Shown: positions 7,183-16,280, numbered from the stretch's first letter. The stretch is DNA of 64,000 nt from Cyanobacteria bacterium SIG26 (GCA_015152555.1 SUTS01000002.1:1-64000); one strand, 5' to 3'. Notes: a model not told the origin generated them from the sequence alone. Made by a program: numbers and translations.

Positions 7183-7204
7183 GGTGCAATAAATTGCACC
7201 CTAC
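7183..7204. repeat. REP element, right flank of RAYT
   Basis: GGTGCAATAAATTGCACCCTAC, the exact inverted copy of 6595-6616. It sits just upstream of the RAYT start codon. Confidence 0.85.
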
Positions 7205-7338
7205 AACTTATCACCAACAAAATATTTGCCACTAATAGTCCTTATAGAAATATTTCCGACTAAGCCATTGCCTGACATATTATCTCCTTTATAAAATATA
7301 TTCCCCGATATTTATATAAAGTATTTTTCTGTTCAAAA

Positions 7339-7368
7339 TTGCTTTTTATATAAATTAAATAGTATAAT
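7339..7368 (+). promoter_or_regulatory. Promoter of the 7376 gene (leaderless geometry)
   Basis: TTGCTT (7339-7344), 18-nt spacer, TATAAT (7363-7368). The A of ATG 7376 lies exactly 7 nt past the -10, where transcription should start. Confidence 0.7.
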
Positions 7369-7375
7369 GAATTTT

Positions 7376-7786
7376 ATGAAAAGAAATTTTATTATTTTAA
7401 CTTTGTTTTTAACCTCTACATTAGCACTTGCAAATGAGTTTGTGCCGGAATTTGCCAACATGCAAACCCTTCGTTGTGATTTTGAAGAAACCCTATACAA
7501 TGAAGATAATAGTATAGCATCTACCAGTAAAAAATTTAGAATCTACAAATTAGATGATGCTAACAAAAAAATTTACCTCCAAAAAGAACCTATTGATGAT
7601 ATATTTTACTATGATAACGACAAAATAGAATTTTCCGCTCGTATTATGACAGATGATTCAATCGGCAGAAATAATATTTTAATAAACCGACAATCACTTA
7701 AATATAATGCCCACGGCCAAATTACATACGATTTTTTTGGGAACAAATACACCAAATCAAACGGTAATTGCAAAATCATTCCTTAA
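7376..7786 (+). CDS. Secreted hypothetical protein
   Basis: 136 residues starting MKRNFIILTLFLTSTLALA, a clear Sec signal peptide with an ALA-type cleavage site. The mature part is mixed beta-like with paired Cys (one near the start, one near the end) that could form a disulfide. No family is recognised. ATG 7376 is chosen over the in-frame ATG at 7367 because a consensus -10 overlaps the latter. The pattern suggests a periplasmic protein, and the VKOR-DsbA system at 12 kb could oxidise it. Confidence 0.65.
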   Translation: MKRNFIILTLFLTSTLALANEFVPEFANMQTLRCDFEETLYNEDNSIASTSKKFRIYKLDDANKKIYLQKEPIDDIFYYDNDKIEFSARIMTDDSIGRNNILINRQSLKYNAHGQITYDFFGNKYTKSNGNCKIIP

Positions 7787-7843
7787 AATAAAGCAATTTT
7801 TTAAAATAAAAATACTTTATTTATATATAGGGGAAATTAGAAG

Positions 7844-8611
7844 ATGCAAAAAATATTAGCAGGGTACACAGACTGTAATATTTTAGATGACATATTATCA
7901 GATAATAATATGCAACTTGAATCTGCAGATTTTGATTTTCAAACCCCAACAACAAAACATAAAACATTGACTTCAAGTATAAATTATTTTACACAAGTCC
8001 AAAAATTTGAAGCTTTTATGTTATTAAATACAGATTTGCCAAATAAAACAGCAATAGCAATTGCTAAAGAACTAGCAAAAGCTATTGATAAAAATTCGGT
8101 CTCAGATATTAAATACCTCAAAAATAAATATGGACATACTAAAGAATTCGCACAAGCTAAAGATTTATTAAATAAAAAATGCAAAGAAATCTGGAATGTT
8201 TTTGAATCAAAAAAACAAAACATTTCACCACCGAAAGAGGCTATGAAAGCTTTAGGTATAACAAATTGTCCAAGTATAGAATTCTTGTTAAAAGATAGTT
8301 TACTATTTTTTGAAAAAGATAATGGCACAACAACAGTAGATATAATTTCTTCTATATTGAATAATAAAAACCTATATTATTCTTTTGATGATATTTATAT
8401 TTTTCTGAAAACATTTATTCGACAAAAACATATCAAACTCAATCACAAATCTATTGAATATTTTATAATTCAAACAAATTGTTCACCAAATAAATTAACA
8501 GAATTAAATATTAATAACAAAGAAATTCACCAAGTTTTAAAAAATTTTGCTATCTCTAAACGCATAAAATACACCCTTAAAGTGTTCTTTTTACAATATT
8601 TCAAAAAGTAA
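7844..8611 (+). CDS. Hypothetical helical protein
   Basis: 255 residues, Asn/Lys/Ile-rich, with no signal peptide or membrane span and no motif I recognise. Secondary structure looks mainly helical (for example FAQAKDLLNKKCKEIWNVF). GGGGAAATTAG precedes the ATG. It follows the 7376 gene by 57 nt and may share its transcript. Length and clean codon usage support a real lineage-specific gene. Confidence 0.6.
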   Translation: MQKILAGYTDCNILDDILSDNNMQLESADFDFQTPTTKHKTLTSSINYFTQVQKFEAFMLLNTDLPNKTAIAIAKELAKAIDKNSVSDIKYLKNKYGHTKEFAQAKDLLNKKCKEIWNVFESKKQNISPPKEAMKALGITNCPSIEFLLKDSLLFFEKDNGTTTVDIISSILNNKNLYYSFDDIYIFLKTFIRQKHIKLNHKSIEYFIIQTNCSPNKLTELNINNKEIHQVLKNFAISKRIKYTLKVFFLQYFKK

Positions 8612-8664
8612 AAACCGCGCGAATTTATATTGCAAAACCTCTGCTATTTGGCTTTAATAACAAT

Positions 8665-9369
8665 ATGAAAATAGGTTATAAGCCAAGTGTATTAAATTTT
8701 ATCGAAAAGAAAAACTTAGTCTTTTTCAGACCATTTTTTGCGCACGATAAATGGGAATCTAAATTAAAAATTAAATTCGACAAATATGATGAATTTACAT
8801 CAATTAAAGCCTATAATAATCAAAAAAAAGAAGTTGGGCATTATGATATTGAATTCAAAAAAGATGAGCGCAGTATATTTGGTTCCCAACTACTGGTAAA
8901 TGACGAAAGAAAACATATCGGCCAACTTTTAACTTTATCCTCACTAATTACAATGGCCGAAAACGGACTAAATCATTTCAAATTATTTTCACTAAAAGAA
9001 TCTATACCCTTCCATACAAAATTGGGATTCATTATTCAAAGCGACAACCCACATTTTATATGTGACGGATTAGCACAAATTATTAAATCTAAATTACCAA
9101 ATATTGATGATTTTAAGTTCAGTGCACATTTCCTATATCCGCAAATAGCAGCTACCAATCCATATACAAAAGAAAACGAAGAAATATTAAAAAGTGGCTG
9201 TAAATTATTAAGTAATTTCATGAAATACATCGGCCGGAATAAAATCCGAAAAGGGATGCCAAGATTTGATAGCGGTTGCTATATGGATTATTCAGATTGG
9301 GAAATACATATAAATCGCGAATTTTTGAATTCATTAACCAAACATCATAACATTGATTATAAGTTTTAA
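8665..9369 (+). CDS. GNAT-like acetyltransferase-fold protein
   Basis: 234 residues. The central part resembles a GNAT acyl-CoA fold: NDERKHIGQLLTLSSLITMA matches the R-x-x-G acetyl-CoA loop and helix, and LKESIPFHTKLGFI matches the terminal FYEKLGF signature. Catalytic activity cannot be judged. There is no SD; TTTAAT sits 6 nt before ATG, implying a leaderless mRNA. A second GNAT-like lineage-specific protein is encoded at 31829. The substrate is unknown. Confidence 0.55.
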   Translation: MKIGYKPSVLNFIEKKNLVFFRPFFAHDKWESKLKIKFDKYDEFTSIKAYNNQKKEVGHYDIEFKKDERSIFGSQLLVNDERKHIGQLLTLSSLITMAENGLNHFKLFSLKESIPFHTKLGFIIQSDNPHFICDGLAQIIKSKLPNIDDFKFSAHFLYPQIAATNPYTKENEEILKSGCKLLSNFMKYIGRNKIRKGMPRFDSGCYMDYSDWEIHINREFLNSLTKHHNIDYKF

Positions 9370-9375
9370 AACAAT

Positions 9376-9765
9376 TTATTTTAAATAATCATCAAACTTT
9401 TTGATATTAACTGTATAACCGCAACCATCATGCAATTTAGCAGGATAATGAATTCTTTTAACGGGATATTTTTTACACATTCTCAAGCGATTTTTGTAAT
9501 CCGAACACAAGCCTTCCGGCGTAACTAATTTACACGCGAAAACTAAATTTCCTTCTTCATCCTTCCCCTTGATATAAAAACGCTTATATGCAGGAAACAG
9601 AAATTGCATAATTTTAAACTCATCTTCTGTATATGTATCAACACTATACATATAATTGCAACATTTGCCACATTTTTTACATTCCCCAGTTATTTCATAA
9701 CTCAATTTTTCAGGAACGAAATATGATAAAAATTCATAAAATATAGATTTGAAAATATTTAACAT
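9376..9765 (-). CDS. YkgJ-type CxxCxxCC metal-binding protein
   Basis: 129 residues. The CKKCGKCCNYMY segment near residue 34 is the CxxCGxCC signature of the YkgJ/UPF0153 family, thought to bind zinc or iron. Further Cys follow (FACKLVTPEGLCSDYKNRLRMCKKYP), giving the usual eight-Cys layout. No signal peptide is present. The gene is convergent with the GNAT-like gene, with stops only 6 bp apart. Family function is unproven; some members are linked to Fe-S or chelation roles. Confidence 0.8.
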   Translation of the reverse strand: MLNIFKSIFYEFLSYFVPEKLSYEITGECKKCGKCCNYMYSVDTYTEDEFKIMQFLFPAYKRFYIKGKDEEGNLVFACKLVTPEGLCSDYKNRLRMCKKYPVKRIHYPAKLHDGCGYTVNIKKFDDYLK

Positions 9766-9840
9766 AATTATCCATTACAAAAATACATAAACACATTTAC
9801 ATTATTATATAAACAGAGAATTTTGTGTATAATGAAAGTT

Positions 9841-10467
9841 ATGAAAAGTTTTGGTAAGATTAGAGTATACGCTTGGATTGAATTTGCAATATGGCTTATA
9901 ATTATTGCTATATGTGTATTTGGAATTCGCTACCATCATTATCAGGCACAAAAACAATTCAAAAATTACCAAATATTTATCGATGATGCAGATGGTCTAA
10001 TTGTGGGCTCACCTGTAAAATTTTTAGGGGTACAAATCGGACATATAAAAAAAATCCAAATTTTGTCATCAGATATATACATAAAATTTGTTATAACACA
10101 AAAAGATTTAGTATTACCGGCAGGTTCTATTGCTACAGTAGAAGCCTCTGGTCTCGGAGGCTCAAAAGCATTAGAAATTTATCCTCCAAACAGCAAAAAT
10201 CCAACCGATAAAATTATCGCAACTAAATCCCCTACTCGTCTAAGCAAAGTAATGGGTCTTTTTGACAGTATATTCAAAGAACTTGATTCAATCATAATGA
10301 CTCTGACACATGCATCCAATCAATTTGAATTTACATCAACCGGTAGCATCCCACAAAATATCGTCATGCCGGTAGAATCATCAAAAAATCTTGATGGGAT
10401 AAACCAAACTTTAGATACAATAATTGATAATAAAAAACAATTTATGAAAAACTTTAATAAAAAATAA
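9841..10467 (+). CDS. MCE/MlaD-domain lipid transport protein
   Basis: 208 residues with one N-terminal membrane span (WIEFAIWLIIIAICVFGI, about 13-30) and an MCE domain: IDDADGLIVGSPVKFLGVQIGHIKKIQI is the diagnostic strand pair, followed by LPAGSIATVEASGLGGSKALEI. Such proteins form periplasmic rings that carry phospholipids between membranes. The partners (MlaE permease, MlaF ATPase) are not in this window. ATG 9841 is exactly 7 nt after TATAAT (9828-9833), so the message is probably leaderless. It is followed 15 nt later by upp. Confidence 0.85.
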   Translation: MKSFGKIRVYAWIEFAIWLIIIAICVFGIRYHHYQAQKQFKNYQIFIDDADGLIVGSPVKFLGVQIGHIKKIQILSSDIYIKFVITQKDLVLPAGSIATVEASGLGGSKALEIYPPNSKNPTDKIIATKSPTRLSKVMGLFDSIFKELDSIIMTLTHASNQFEFTSTGSIPQNIVMPVESSKNLDGINQTLDTIIDNKKQFMKNFNKK

Positions 10468-10481
10468 ATTAGGAGAAATAT

Positions 10482-11132
10482 ATGAATTTAGAAAAAGTAA
10501 AAGTAATTAACAATCCTGTTGTACTTTTAAATTTATGTACAATGCGCGACAAAAACACCGACAGCCAAGGTGTTAGAATCGCAACAAGAAAAATAACAAG
10601 ATGTTTACTATACGAAGCCGCAAAAAACCTGCCACTTGTAGAAAAAGAAGTTTCAACACCTTTAACAAATTTTATGGCAAAGACGGTAGACCCTAATATA
10701 AACCTAATTATTTCTCCAATTTTACGAGCAGGTCTTATTTTCACTGATGAGGCCATCGACATTTTGCCACAAGCAACAATTCGCCATATCGGAATGTATA
10801 GAGATGAAAAAACACTAAAACCGGTTTGGTATTATAATAAGGTTCCTATGGACGCCGAAAATCCGGAAAATTTTTATATTTATATAACAGATCCAATGCT
10901 AGCAACAGGAAATTCCTTAATCGCAGCAATTGATTTGTATGTTCAAAAAGGAATTCCTATCAATAATATTAAATGCATTTGTATAATTGCAGCGCCTGAA
11001 GGGATTAAAAATATACAAAAACATTATCCTGATATCGAAATAATAACCGCAGCAATAGATGATCATCTGAATGAAAAAGGATACATTGTTCCAGGAATGG
11101 GTGATGCAGGAGATAGGATTTTTAATACCTAA
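10482..11132 (+). CDS. upp: Uracil phosphoribosyltransferase
   Basis: Converts uracil and PRPP to UMP (pyrimidine salvage, cytosol). The 216 residues fit the family of about 209. The PRPP loop YITDPMLATGNS is near residues 128-139, the uracil-binding end GMGDAGDRIFNT is present, and SPILRAGL matches the conserved flexible-loop region. AGGAGAA precedes the ATG. It is followed by a bidirectional terminator. Confidence 0.96.
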   Translation: MNLEKVKVINNPVVLLNLCTMRDKNTDSQGVRIATRKITRCLLYEAAKNLPLVEKEVSTPLTNFMAKTVDPNINLIISPILRAGLIFTDEAIDILPQATIRHIGMYRDEKTLKPVWYYNKVPMDAENPENFYIYITDPMLATGNSLIAAIDLYVQKGIPINNIKCICIIAAPEGIKNIQKHYPDIEIITAAIDDHLNEKGYIVPGMGDAGDRIFNT

Positions 11133-11147
11133 ATAATTAATTATAAA

Positions 11148-11175
11148 AAAGGTTCGACGTCGTTGTCGAACCTTT
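11148..11175. terminator. Bidirectional terminator
   Basis: AAAGGTTCGAC pairs perfectly with GTCGAACCTTT and is shared by upp (+) and the 11183 gene (-). Confidence 0.9.
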
Positions 11176-11182
11176 AAAATTA

Positions 11183-11899
11183 TTATTCACCTCTCACCAT
11201 CACTAATAATTGTTCCAGTTTAGCTTTTAATTGTTTGTTTTCGGCTTGTAACTCATCAATCTTTTTTTGATAATCAGAAGCTTCAAAACCTGAACAATTT
11301 TGTTTAATAACAGGAATTTCATGATAATCAAGAACAAATCTTTTTTTTGACTCTTCTTTTATTTTTACAACTAAATCCAATTGTGTTTGTGTTACAAATC
11401 CTAAATCAATCAAATATTGCCCGAATTTTTTATCCGAATTTTCATTATTTTTTTGTTCAATAACACTTTCTAATTGACAAGATGTGAGTTTCCCTGAATT
11501 GACAAAATATTCTCCGGTTTTATATTTACCTGTTAAAAAACAAGCAAGATTTAAAATCTGAGAATTATCAGGTAATTCAAAATAACCCTCATCAACACAA
11601 AATATAAAATATCTTGCAACTTCTTCCAACGATAAATATGTATTTAATGAAATCTCTGATATACTATAGTCGTTCTCACTGAATTTTAAAATATTATATA
11701 TATTATTATCAAAACCTGATTTTTTAAAATCTAATTCACAACGACCTTTATAAGTTAAAATAGGTTTATATGAAACGAACTCTCCAATCGGATTATCTTC
11801 AACTATCTGATTAGAAAGATAATCAAACAAAATCTCTTTTGCCCAACTTGGGAAATCAGATAATTTATTTAAAAACTGTGCTAAAAAATTTCTTTTCAT
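11183..11899 (-). CDS. GspE-N/MshEN-like protein with C-terminal coiled coil
   Basis: 238 residues. Residues about 125-195 resemble the N-terminal domain of type II secretion/type IV pilus ATPases (KFGQYLIDLGFVTQTQLDLVV, compare the LG-x-x-L-x-x-x-G-x-I-x-x-x-Q-L pattern), sometimes a c-di-GMP binder. The last 30 residues (DYQKKIDELQAENKQLKAKL) form a leucine-zipper-like coiled coil. No ATPase domain is present. AAGGTAG precedes the start. It could be a signalling adaptor for the pili implied by the prepilin genes, but this is inference. Confidence 0.55.
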   Translation of the reverse strand: MKRNFLAQFLNKLSDFPSWAKEILFDYLSNQIVEDNPIGEFVSYKPILTYKGRCELDFKKSGFDNNIYNILKFSENDYSISEISLNTYLSLEEVARYFIFCVDEGYFELPDNSQILNLACFLTGKYKTGEYFVNSGKLTSCQLESVIEQKNNENSDKKFGQYLIDLGFVTQTQLDLVVKIKEESKKRFVLDYHEIPVIKQNCSGFEASDYQKKIDELQAENKQLKAKLEQLLVMVRGE

Positions 11900-11971
11900 A
11901 TACTACCTTATAAGACACAAAAAATTCTATCACTAAAACAATATTTCCACAAGTTATAGATATTAAGTTGG

Positions 11972-12000
11972 TTGATTAATTTTTTATAAAACGATACAAT
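11972..12000 (+). promoter_or_regulatory. Promoter of the VKOR-DsbA gene
   Basis: TTGATT (11972-11977), 17-nt spacer, TACAAT (11995-12000), then GAAGGGGG before ATG 12025. Confidence 0.7.
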
Positions 12001-12024
12001 AGATTTACATAGAAGGGGGAAATT

Positions 12025-13257
12025 ATGGAAGAAAATAAAATAGAATTACGTAAAAGCATATATATAGGGATATTAGTATTTCTGGGAATACTTGTAACAA
12101 TTGATTTAGCATATATATATTATCAAGCTAATTTCAATTCATTAGCATTGCCTAGTTTTTGCTCAGTGAGCGATTTTGTAGATTGTGACGGTGTTGCAAA
12201 AACCACAGAATCACAATTTTTTGGGGTTCCTTTAGCATATTGGGGTTTATTTTTATACTCATTTATAATTATATTATTATTTGTCGATAAACTAAAACAA
12301 ATTAAATTCCTAAAATTTTTGGAAGTATTTAAAAATAAATTTCACTACATTGCATCATTGGGTATAATTTCTTTCATAATTTCGATGACTTTATTATGTG
12401 TTAGTTTATTTGGTATTCATAAAATTTGCGTAATGTGTATGGTAACCTATGTTCTTAATTTAGCCATCGGTTTAATAGCAGCACACGGTATAAAAGGACA
12501 TTTTATCGGTGCTATTAAACAAAGTTTGCAAGATTTTACTGACGCTTTAAAACCATTACCATACAGAATAGCTTTCTCTATTGTAATGTTACTGGCTTGT
12601 GGATTTTTGGGATGGACATATACCAGTGCAAAATTTTCCCCTGCATTAAATTTCAAAAGAGAATATGGCGAATTCGCAAAAATGAAAACTAATAAATTCG
12701 CTATCAAAGGAAATATTTTAGGTGCAGAGACTAAAGACGCCGTTGTTTTACATATTTATTCCGACTACTTGTGTCCAATGTGCAGAGCCGGAAATAATAT
12801 GCTACACAAAGTAGTTACAGAATTCAAAAATGTAAGAGTTGAACACCATAGTTTACCTCTTGATATGGGTTGCAACAAATATATGACACAACCTTTCCAC
12901 AACGGTTCTTGTATATTAGCTCAATACGCTGAAGCTGCCCACATACAAGGTAAATTCTGGGAAGTAAATTCTTTATTCTTTGATACAAAGAATAAACCAA
13001 TAAATGATGATGATATTATACAACTTTTGAAAGATGCCGATTTTGGTTTAGATTTAGATAAACTAAGAAATGACGCATACAGCAAAGAAGTTATCGACAA
13101 AATCAATGCCGATATTGATTATGCGGTTGCAAACAAACAAATAGGAACTCCAACAATGCAAATGAATGGAGAATTCCACATGGGTGTAAAAGGTTACACT
13201 AAACTAAAAAAATGGGTGACAGAACATGGCGGACAACCAAAAGGTCTATTCCAATAA
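12025..13257 (+). CDS. VKOR-DsbA fusion, disulfide bond formation
   Basis: A membrane oxidase fused to its thiol oxidase, making disulfides in exported proteins. Residues 1-155 are a VKOR four/five-helix domain. Loop cysteines Cys46 and Cys54 are present, and the quinone-side CVMC is at 135-138. A further span lies near 180-200. Residues from about 225 form a DsbA-like thioredoxin fold with CPMC at 250-253 and the cis-Pro segment GTPTM. At 410 residues it has both modules. In cyanobacteria VKOR is usually fused to a thioredoxin-like domain; a DsbA-type partner is found in some lineages. The 3' end overlaps queH by 32 nt. Confidence 0.9.
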   Translation: MEENKIELRKSIYIGILVFLGILVTIDLAYIYYQANFNSLALPSFCSVSDFVDCDGVAKTTESQFFGVPLAYWGLFLYSFIIILLFVDKLKQIKFLKFLEVFKNKFHYIASLGIISFIISMTLLCVSLFGIHKICVMCMVTYVLNLAIGLIAAHGIKGHFIGAIKQSLQDFTDALKPLPYRIAFSIVMLLACGFLGWTYTSAKFSPALNFKREYGEFAKMKTNKFAIKGNILGAETKDAVVLHIYSDYLCPMCRAGNNMLHKVVTEFKNVRVEHHSLPLDMGCNKYMTQPFHNGSCILAQYAEAAHIQGKFWEVNSLFFDTKNKPINDDDIIQLLKDADFGLDLDKLRNDAYSKEVIDKINADIDYAVANKQIGTPTMQMNGEFHMGVKGYTKLKKWVTEHGGQPKGLFQ

Positions 13258-13792
13258 AAAAATATTATTGCACGCTTGTTGTGCAATTTGCTCAGCATAT
13301 CCCATATCTGCTTTAAAAGATATGGGATATACTGTGATCGTCTATTTTTACAACCCAAACATTTACCCCTCATCTGAATATCAAAAACGCTTAGCAGCAC
13401 AAAAAAAACTATGTGATTACTATAATTGCGAACTTATAATAGGCGATTATGAACCAGAAACATATTATAATTTTGTAAAAGGTTATGAAACAGAACCTGA
13501 AAAAGGATCCCGTTGCGACAAATGTTTTGAATTAAGACTTAAAAAAACCGCAGCCAAAGCAAAAAGTCTTGGAATTGAAGAATTTACAACTTCAATTGTC
13601 ATAAGTCCGCATAAAAATTACGAAAAGCTAACTGAAATTGGACAAAATATCGCAACCTTAAATGATTTGAATTATAAAGCAATCAACTTTCGCAAAAAAG
13701 ATGGATTTTTAAAAACAAATACTATATCAAAAGAATTAAATCTATACAGACAAAATTACTGCGGTTGTAAATTTGCAATAAAAACAGACTAA
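13226..13792 (+). CDS. queH: Epoxyqueuosine reductase QueH
   Basis: Performs the last step of queuosine synthesis in tRNA, reducing epoxyqueuosine; this is the non-cobalamin alternative to QueG. The 188 residues carry the QueH cysteine pattern: LLHACCAICSAYP (Cys18, Cys19, Cys22), GSRCDKCFELRL, and the terminal YCGCKF. These ligate an Fe-S cluster and a metal. The gene overlaps the VKOR-DsbA 3' end by 32 nt in another frame, so the two are translationally coupled unless an internal start is used. Confidence 0.92.
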   Translation: MADNQKVYSNKKILLHACCAICSAYPISALKDMGYTVIVYFYNPNIYPSSEYQKRLAAQKKLCDYYNCELIIGDYEPETYYNFVKGYETEPEKGSRCDKCFELRLKKTAAKAKSLGIEEFTTSIVISPHKNYEKLTEIGQNIATLNDLNYKAINFRKKDGFLKTNTISKELNLYRQNYCGCKFAIKTD

Positions 13793-13891
13793 TATCATCT
13801 GTTTGTATTATGACGAGAACTGAAGAATATCATATAATATCCTTGAGAAAGTAGTATTTTTTATTAAATAAACTATAAAGAGGATAAAATA

Positions 13892-15172
13892 ATGAGAAAC
13901 AAATTCAGCTTGTTACTAGCTGCAGTTATGGTAATAAATACAGTCGCATCAGTTGCACTTGGTGCTTTTGTTAATCCGCTTAAAAACTATAATCTTTACG
14001 AAGATGTAAACCCATCTTCTTCTGATGAAAGAGAAAGAGTTTTAGGTGAATATCTAAAACCTCAAAAACGCGCAGAAATTAACGCTCCTCAAGTAGATGC
14101 TCCATCAATAAATAATTTCTCAGATGTTGATACTCCCGAAGCTCCAAAATCAAGAAATCAAACTCTTAGAGACTCCTCTTTAAAAGTTTTTTCTGACCCT
14201 TCTTCTACTCCGGCTTGGACAGAAGGACCTTCATTTTATCCGAATGCATCATTCGCAAGTATTGTTGAAAAATACAAAAACCAAGATTATTCCGGATGCA
14301 TGCAAGAGTGTACATCATACGTAAGACAACATCCTAACGATACTTTGGGTTATTATTACCTAGCTATGTGCTACGCAAAAGTTAATGATATGCACAACGC
14401 TATAAAAGCATACGAAAAAGTTATTGCAATAAACGATAACCCTATGATTGTAAAATATGCAACTAACGGCAGAAATTGTATTATGGGTAATGAAAATGAA
14501 AAATGTTATCCAAATGTCAATGAACCTGAATTGGTTTATCCATACGCAAACATACCTGTTGCAGATTTACAATATGTTAATCCTGATGATTTAGTTAACA
14601 AAAACTTGGCAAGATTGTATGAAGAATTAAATAAAGAACAAGAAAAAACTCAAAATAATAAAATTACTCTTGGTAAAAATAAAGATAACAAAAAAGAAGA
14701 GTCAAAAGTTGTGTTACCATTTGGCAAACAAGATGCTGAATTAGATGCATTTATTAATGCCCCTTATGGTAACGGTTTATCACCTGATTTAAACAACCAA
14801 TACAAACAACTTCAATTGAAAAAGATTAAAAGCACAATCAATATCGGTGATTACTCTCAGGAAGATGAACAACAAAACATGAAAGATATCCAAGAATTTG
14901 ATAATCAAAAAACTGATGCTGAAACAATCAAATTGGCTTACGTTGCATCAGAACAAGATTGGAAAAACCTTGAAAAAGACCCCGAATTTATAAAAATGAA
15001 AGAAGAATATGAAGGGTTAAGTGCATTACTAAATTCCGACAATTCCAAGGACAAATCAAATAATATAATGGATATGCTTCCTTATATGACAGAAGAAAAA
15101 GCAAAAAATATGTCACCTGAAATGATTCAAAATATGATGCTAAATTCTTTAATGGGTGATTTGAACTTATAA
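13892..15172 (+). CDS. Secreted TPR-repeat protein
   Basis: 426 residues. The N-terminus has a signal peptide (LLLAAVMVINTVASVALGAF). A tetratricopeptide block at about 125-195 (CMQECTSYVRQHPNDTLGYYYLAMCYAKVNDMHNAIKAYEKVI) suggests protein-protein scaffolding. The rest is charged, low in order and Gln/Lys/Asp-rich. AAAGAGG precedes the ATG. The next gene, 9 nt downstream, is also TPR-like, so they likely act together, perhaps in envelope assembly. Specific role unknown. Confidence 0.7.
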   Translation: MRNKFSLLLAAVMVINTVASVALGAFVNPLKNYNLYEDVNPSSSDERERVLGEYLKPQKRAEINAPQVDAPSINNFSDVDTPEAPKSRNQTLRDSSLKVFSDPSSTPAWTEGPSFYPNASFASIVEKYKNQDYSGCMQECTSYVRQHPNDTLGYYYLAMCYAKVNDMHNAIKAYEKVIAINDNPMIVKYATNGRNCIMGNENEKCYPNVNEPELVYPYANIPVADLQYVNPDDLVNKNLARLYEELNKEQEKTQNNKITLGKNKDNKKEESKVVLPFGKQDAELDAFINAPYGNGLSPDLNNQYKQLQLKKIKSTINIGDYSQEDEQQNMKDIQEFDNQKTDAETIKLAYVASEQDWKNLEKDPEFIKMKEEYEGLSALLNSDNSKDKSNNIMDMLPYMTEEKAKNMSPEMIQNMMLNSLMGDLNL

Positions 15173-15181
15173 CGGACAGTC

Positions 15182-15787
15182 ATGGCTACTAAATACGAAA
15201 AAGTAAAACAAGATTTTTTATCAGGAAGATTGAAGGGTTGTAAATCCTTTTTTATCCAAAATGGTTACAATCTTGAGGCCGGATATTGCTGTCTTATTTT
15301 AGATAAACTTGATTTAGCAAAAGAATTCTTCGAAAAAGAAAAAGATAATAATATTCGAGCTCATTGGGGCCTTTTTTTATTACAACTGATTAAAGGCGAT
15401 ATTAAATCATATCCAACTTATTTTGAAATAAGAAATTTCCTCGAACTGGATATTGATATCCTAATTACATACTGTAAAGGCGAATACGTTGAAAAAATAG
15501 CCAACTACGCAGATTTTATGGCTCATTACAACCCCGAATGCTATAAATTCCTCGGACGTGTACTTTGGGCTAACAACTTAATGCCGGCATCTATGTTTTT
15601 TTTACAACGAGCTTGGGATACTTTTTATCAAGACCCTGAATTACATTACATGTTAGCTTACATCTATTATCACAATAACAAAGATATTGTTGCTTGCAGA
15701 AAAGCGCTTGATGCCTGCCTTAATATGTTGCCGGAATACGCTCCGGCTAAAAAACTATCAAGCAAAATAAATAATTTACGATACTAA
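15182..15787 (+). CDS. Cytosolic TPR-like protein
   Basis: 201 residues made of helical pairs (LDKLDLAKEFFEKE, ASMFFLQRAWDTFYQDPELHYMLAYIYYH, CRKALDACLNMLPEY) resembling degenerate TPR repeats. No signal peptide. It starts 9 nt after the secreted TPR gene (GGACAG as a weak SD), so it is co-transcribed. The message ends in a shared bidirectional terminator. Confidence 0.65.
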   Translation: MATKYEKVKQDFLSGRLKGCKSFFIQNGYNLEAGYCCLILDKLDLAKEFFEKEKDNNIRAHWGLFLLQLIKGDIKSYPTYFEIRNFLELDIDILITYCKGEYVEKIANYADFMAHYNPECYKFLGRVLWANNLMPASMFFLQRAWDTFYQDPELHYMLAYIYYHNNKDIVACRKALDACLNMLPEYAPAKKLSSKINNLRY

Positions 15788-15790
15788 TAA

Positions 15791-15822
15791 AAGTGGCGGG
15801 TCGTGAATACGACCCGCCACTT
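15791..15822. terminator. Bidirectional terminator ending the ribosomal operon
   Basis: AAGTGGCGGGTCGT and ACGACCCGCCACTT form a 14-bp GC-rich perfect stem with loop GAAT. It sits between the plus-strand TPR operon and the minus-strand rplR end, so the ribosomal protein transcript stops at rplR. Confidence 0.9.
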
Positions 15823-15843
15823 CTGTGTTTTATTTGTTCAAAA

Positions 15844-16212
15844 TTAAAACATTAAACCAGCTTCTCTAGCTGCATCAGCTAACGCTGCTACTCTTCCGTG
15901 ATATAAGAATCCACCACGGTCGAATACAACACATTCGATACCAGCTTTTTTAGCTTTTTGAGCGATTGCTTCACCAACAACTTTTGCAGCTTCAATATTA
16001 CCACCGTGTGATAATTTTTCTTTTAGATCTTTATCATTTGATGATGCAGATGCTAATGTTACATGATTATCATCATCGATTAATTGTGCATAAATGTGTT
16101 TTGTACTTCTATAAACTGCCAATCTTGGGAATTCTGCTGTTCCTGCTAATTTTACTCTGATTGACTTGTGTCTTTTTTGAACAATTGGTTTTCTTGCTTG
16201 TTGTTTAATCAT
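15844..16212 (-). CDS. rplR: 50S ribosomal protein L18
   Basis: Binds 5S rRNA in the central protuberance. 122 residues with the typical basic start ([34 protein letters not shown]) and [23 protein letters not shown] at the end. Normally rpsE, rpmD, rplO and secY follow; here a terminator follows instead, so the spc operon is cut short. Confidence 0.97.
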   Translation of the reverse strand: MIKQQARKPIVQKRHKSIRVKLAGTAEFPRLAVYRSTKHIYAQLIDDDNHVTLASASSNDKDLKEKLSHGGNIEAAKVVGEAIAQKAKKAGIECVVFDRGGFLYHGRVAALADAAREAGLMF

Positions 16213-16280
16213 TTTATTTTCCCTTTCGTTTTACCCAAACCTTCTTGAATAACCAGTTCAAGGGTTTATGTGGGCTTTTG

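Noticed and set aside
7161-7232. Longer N-terminus for the RAYT protein
   Set aside because: The extra 24 residues are a translation of the flanking REP (encoding VQFIAP); MSNYK at 7160 matches the family start.
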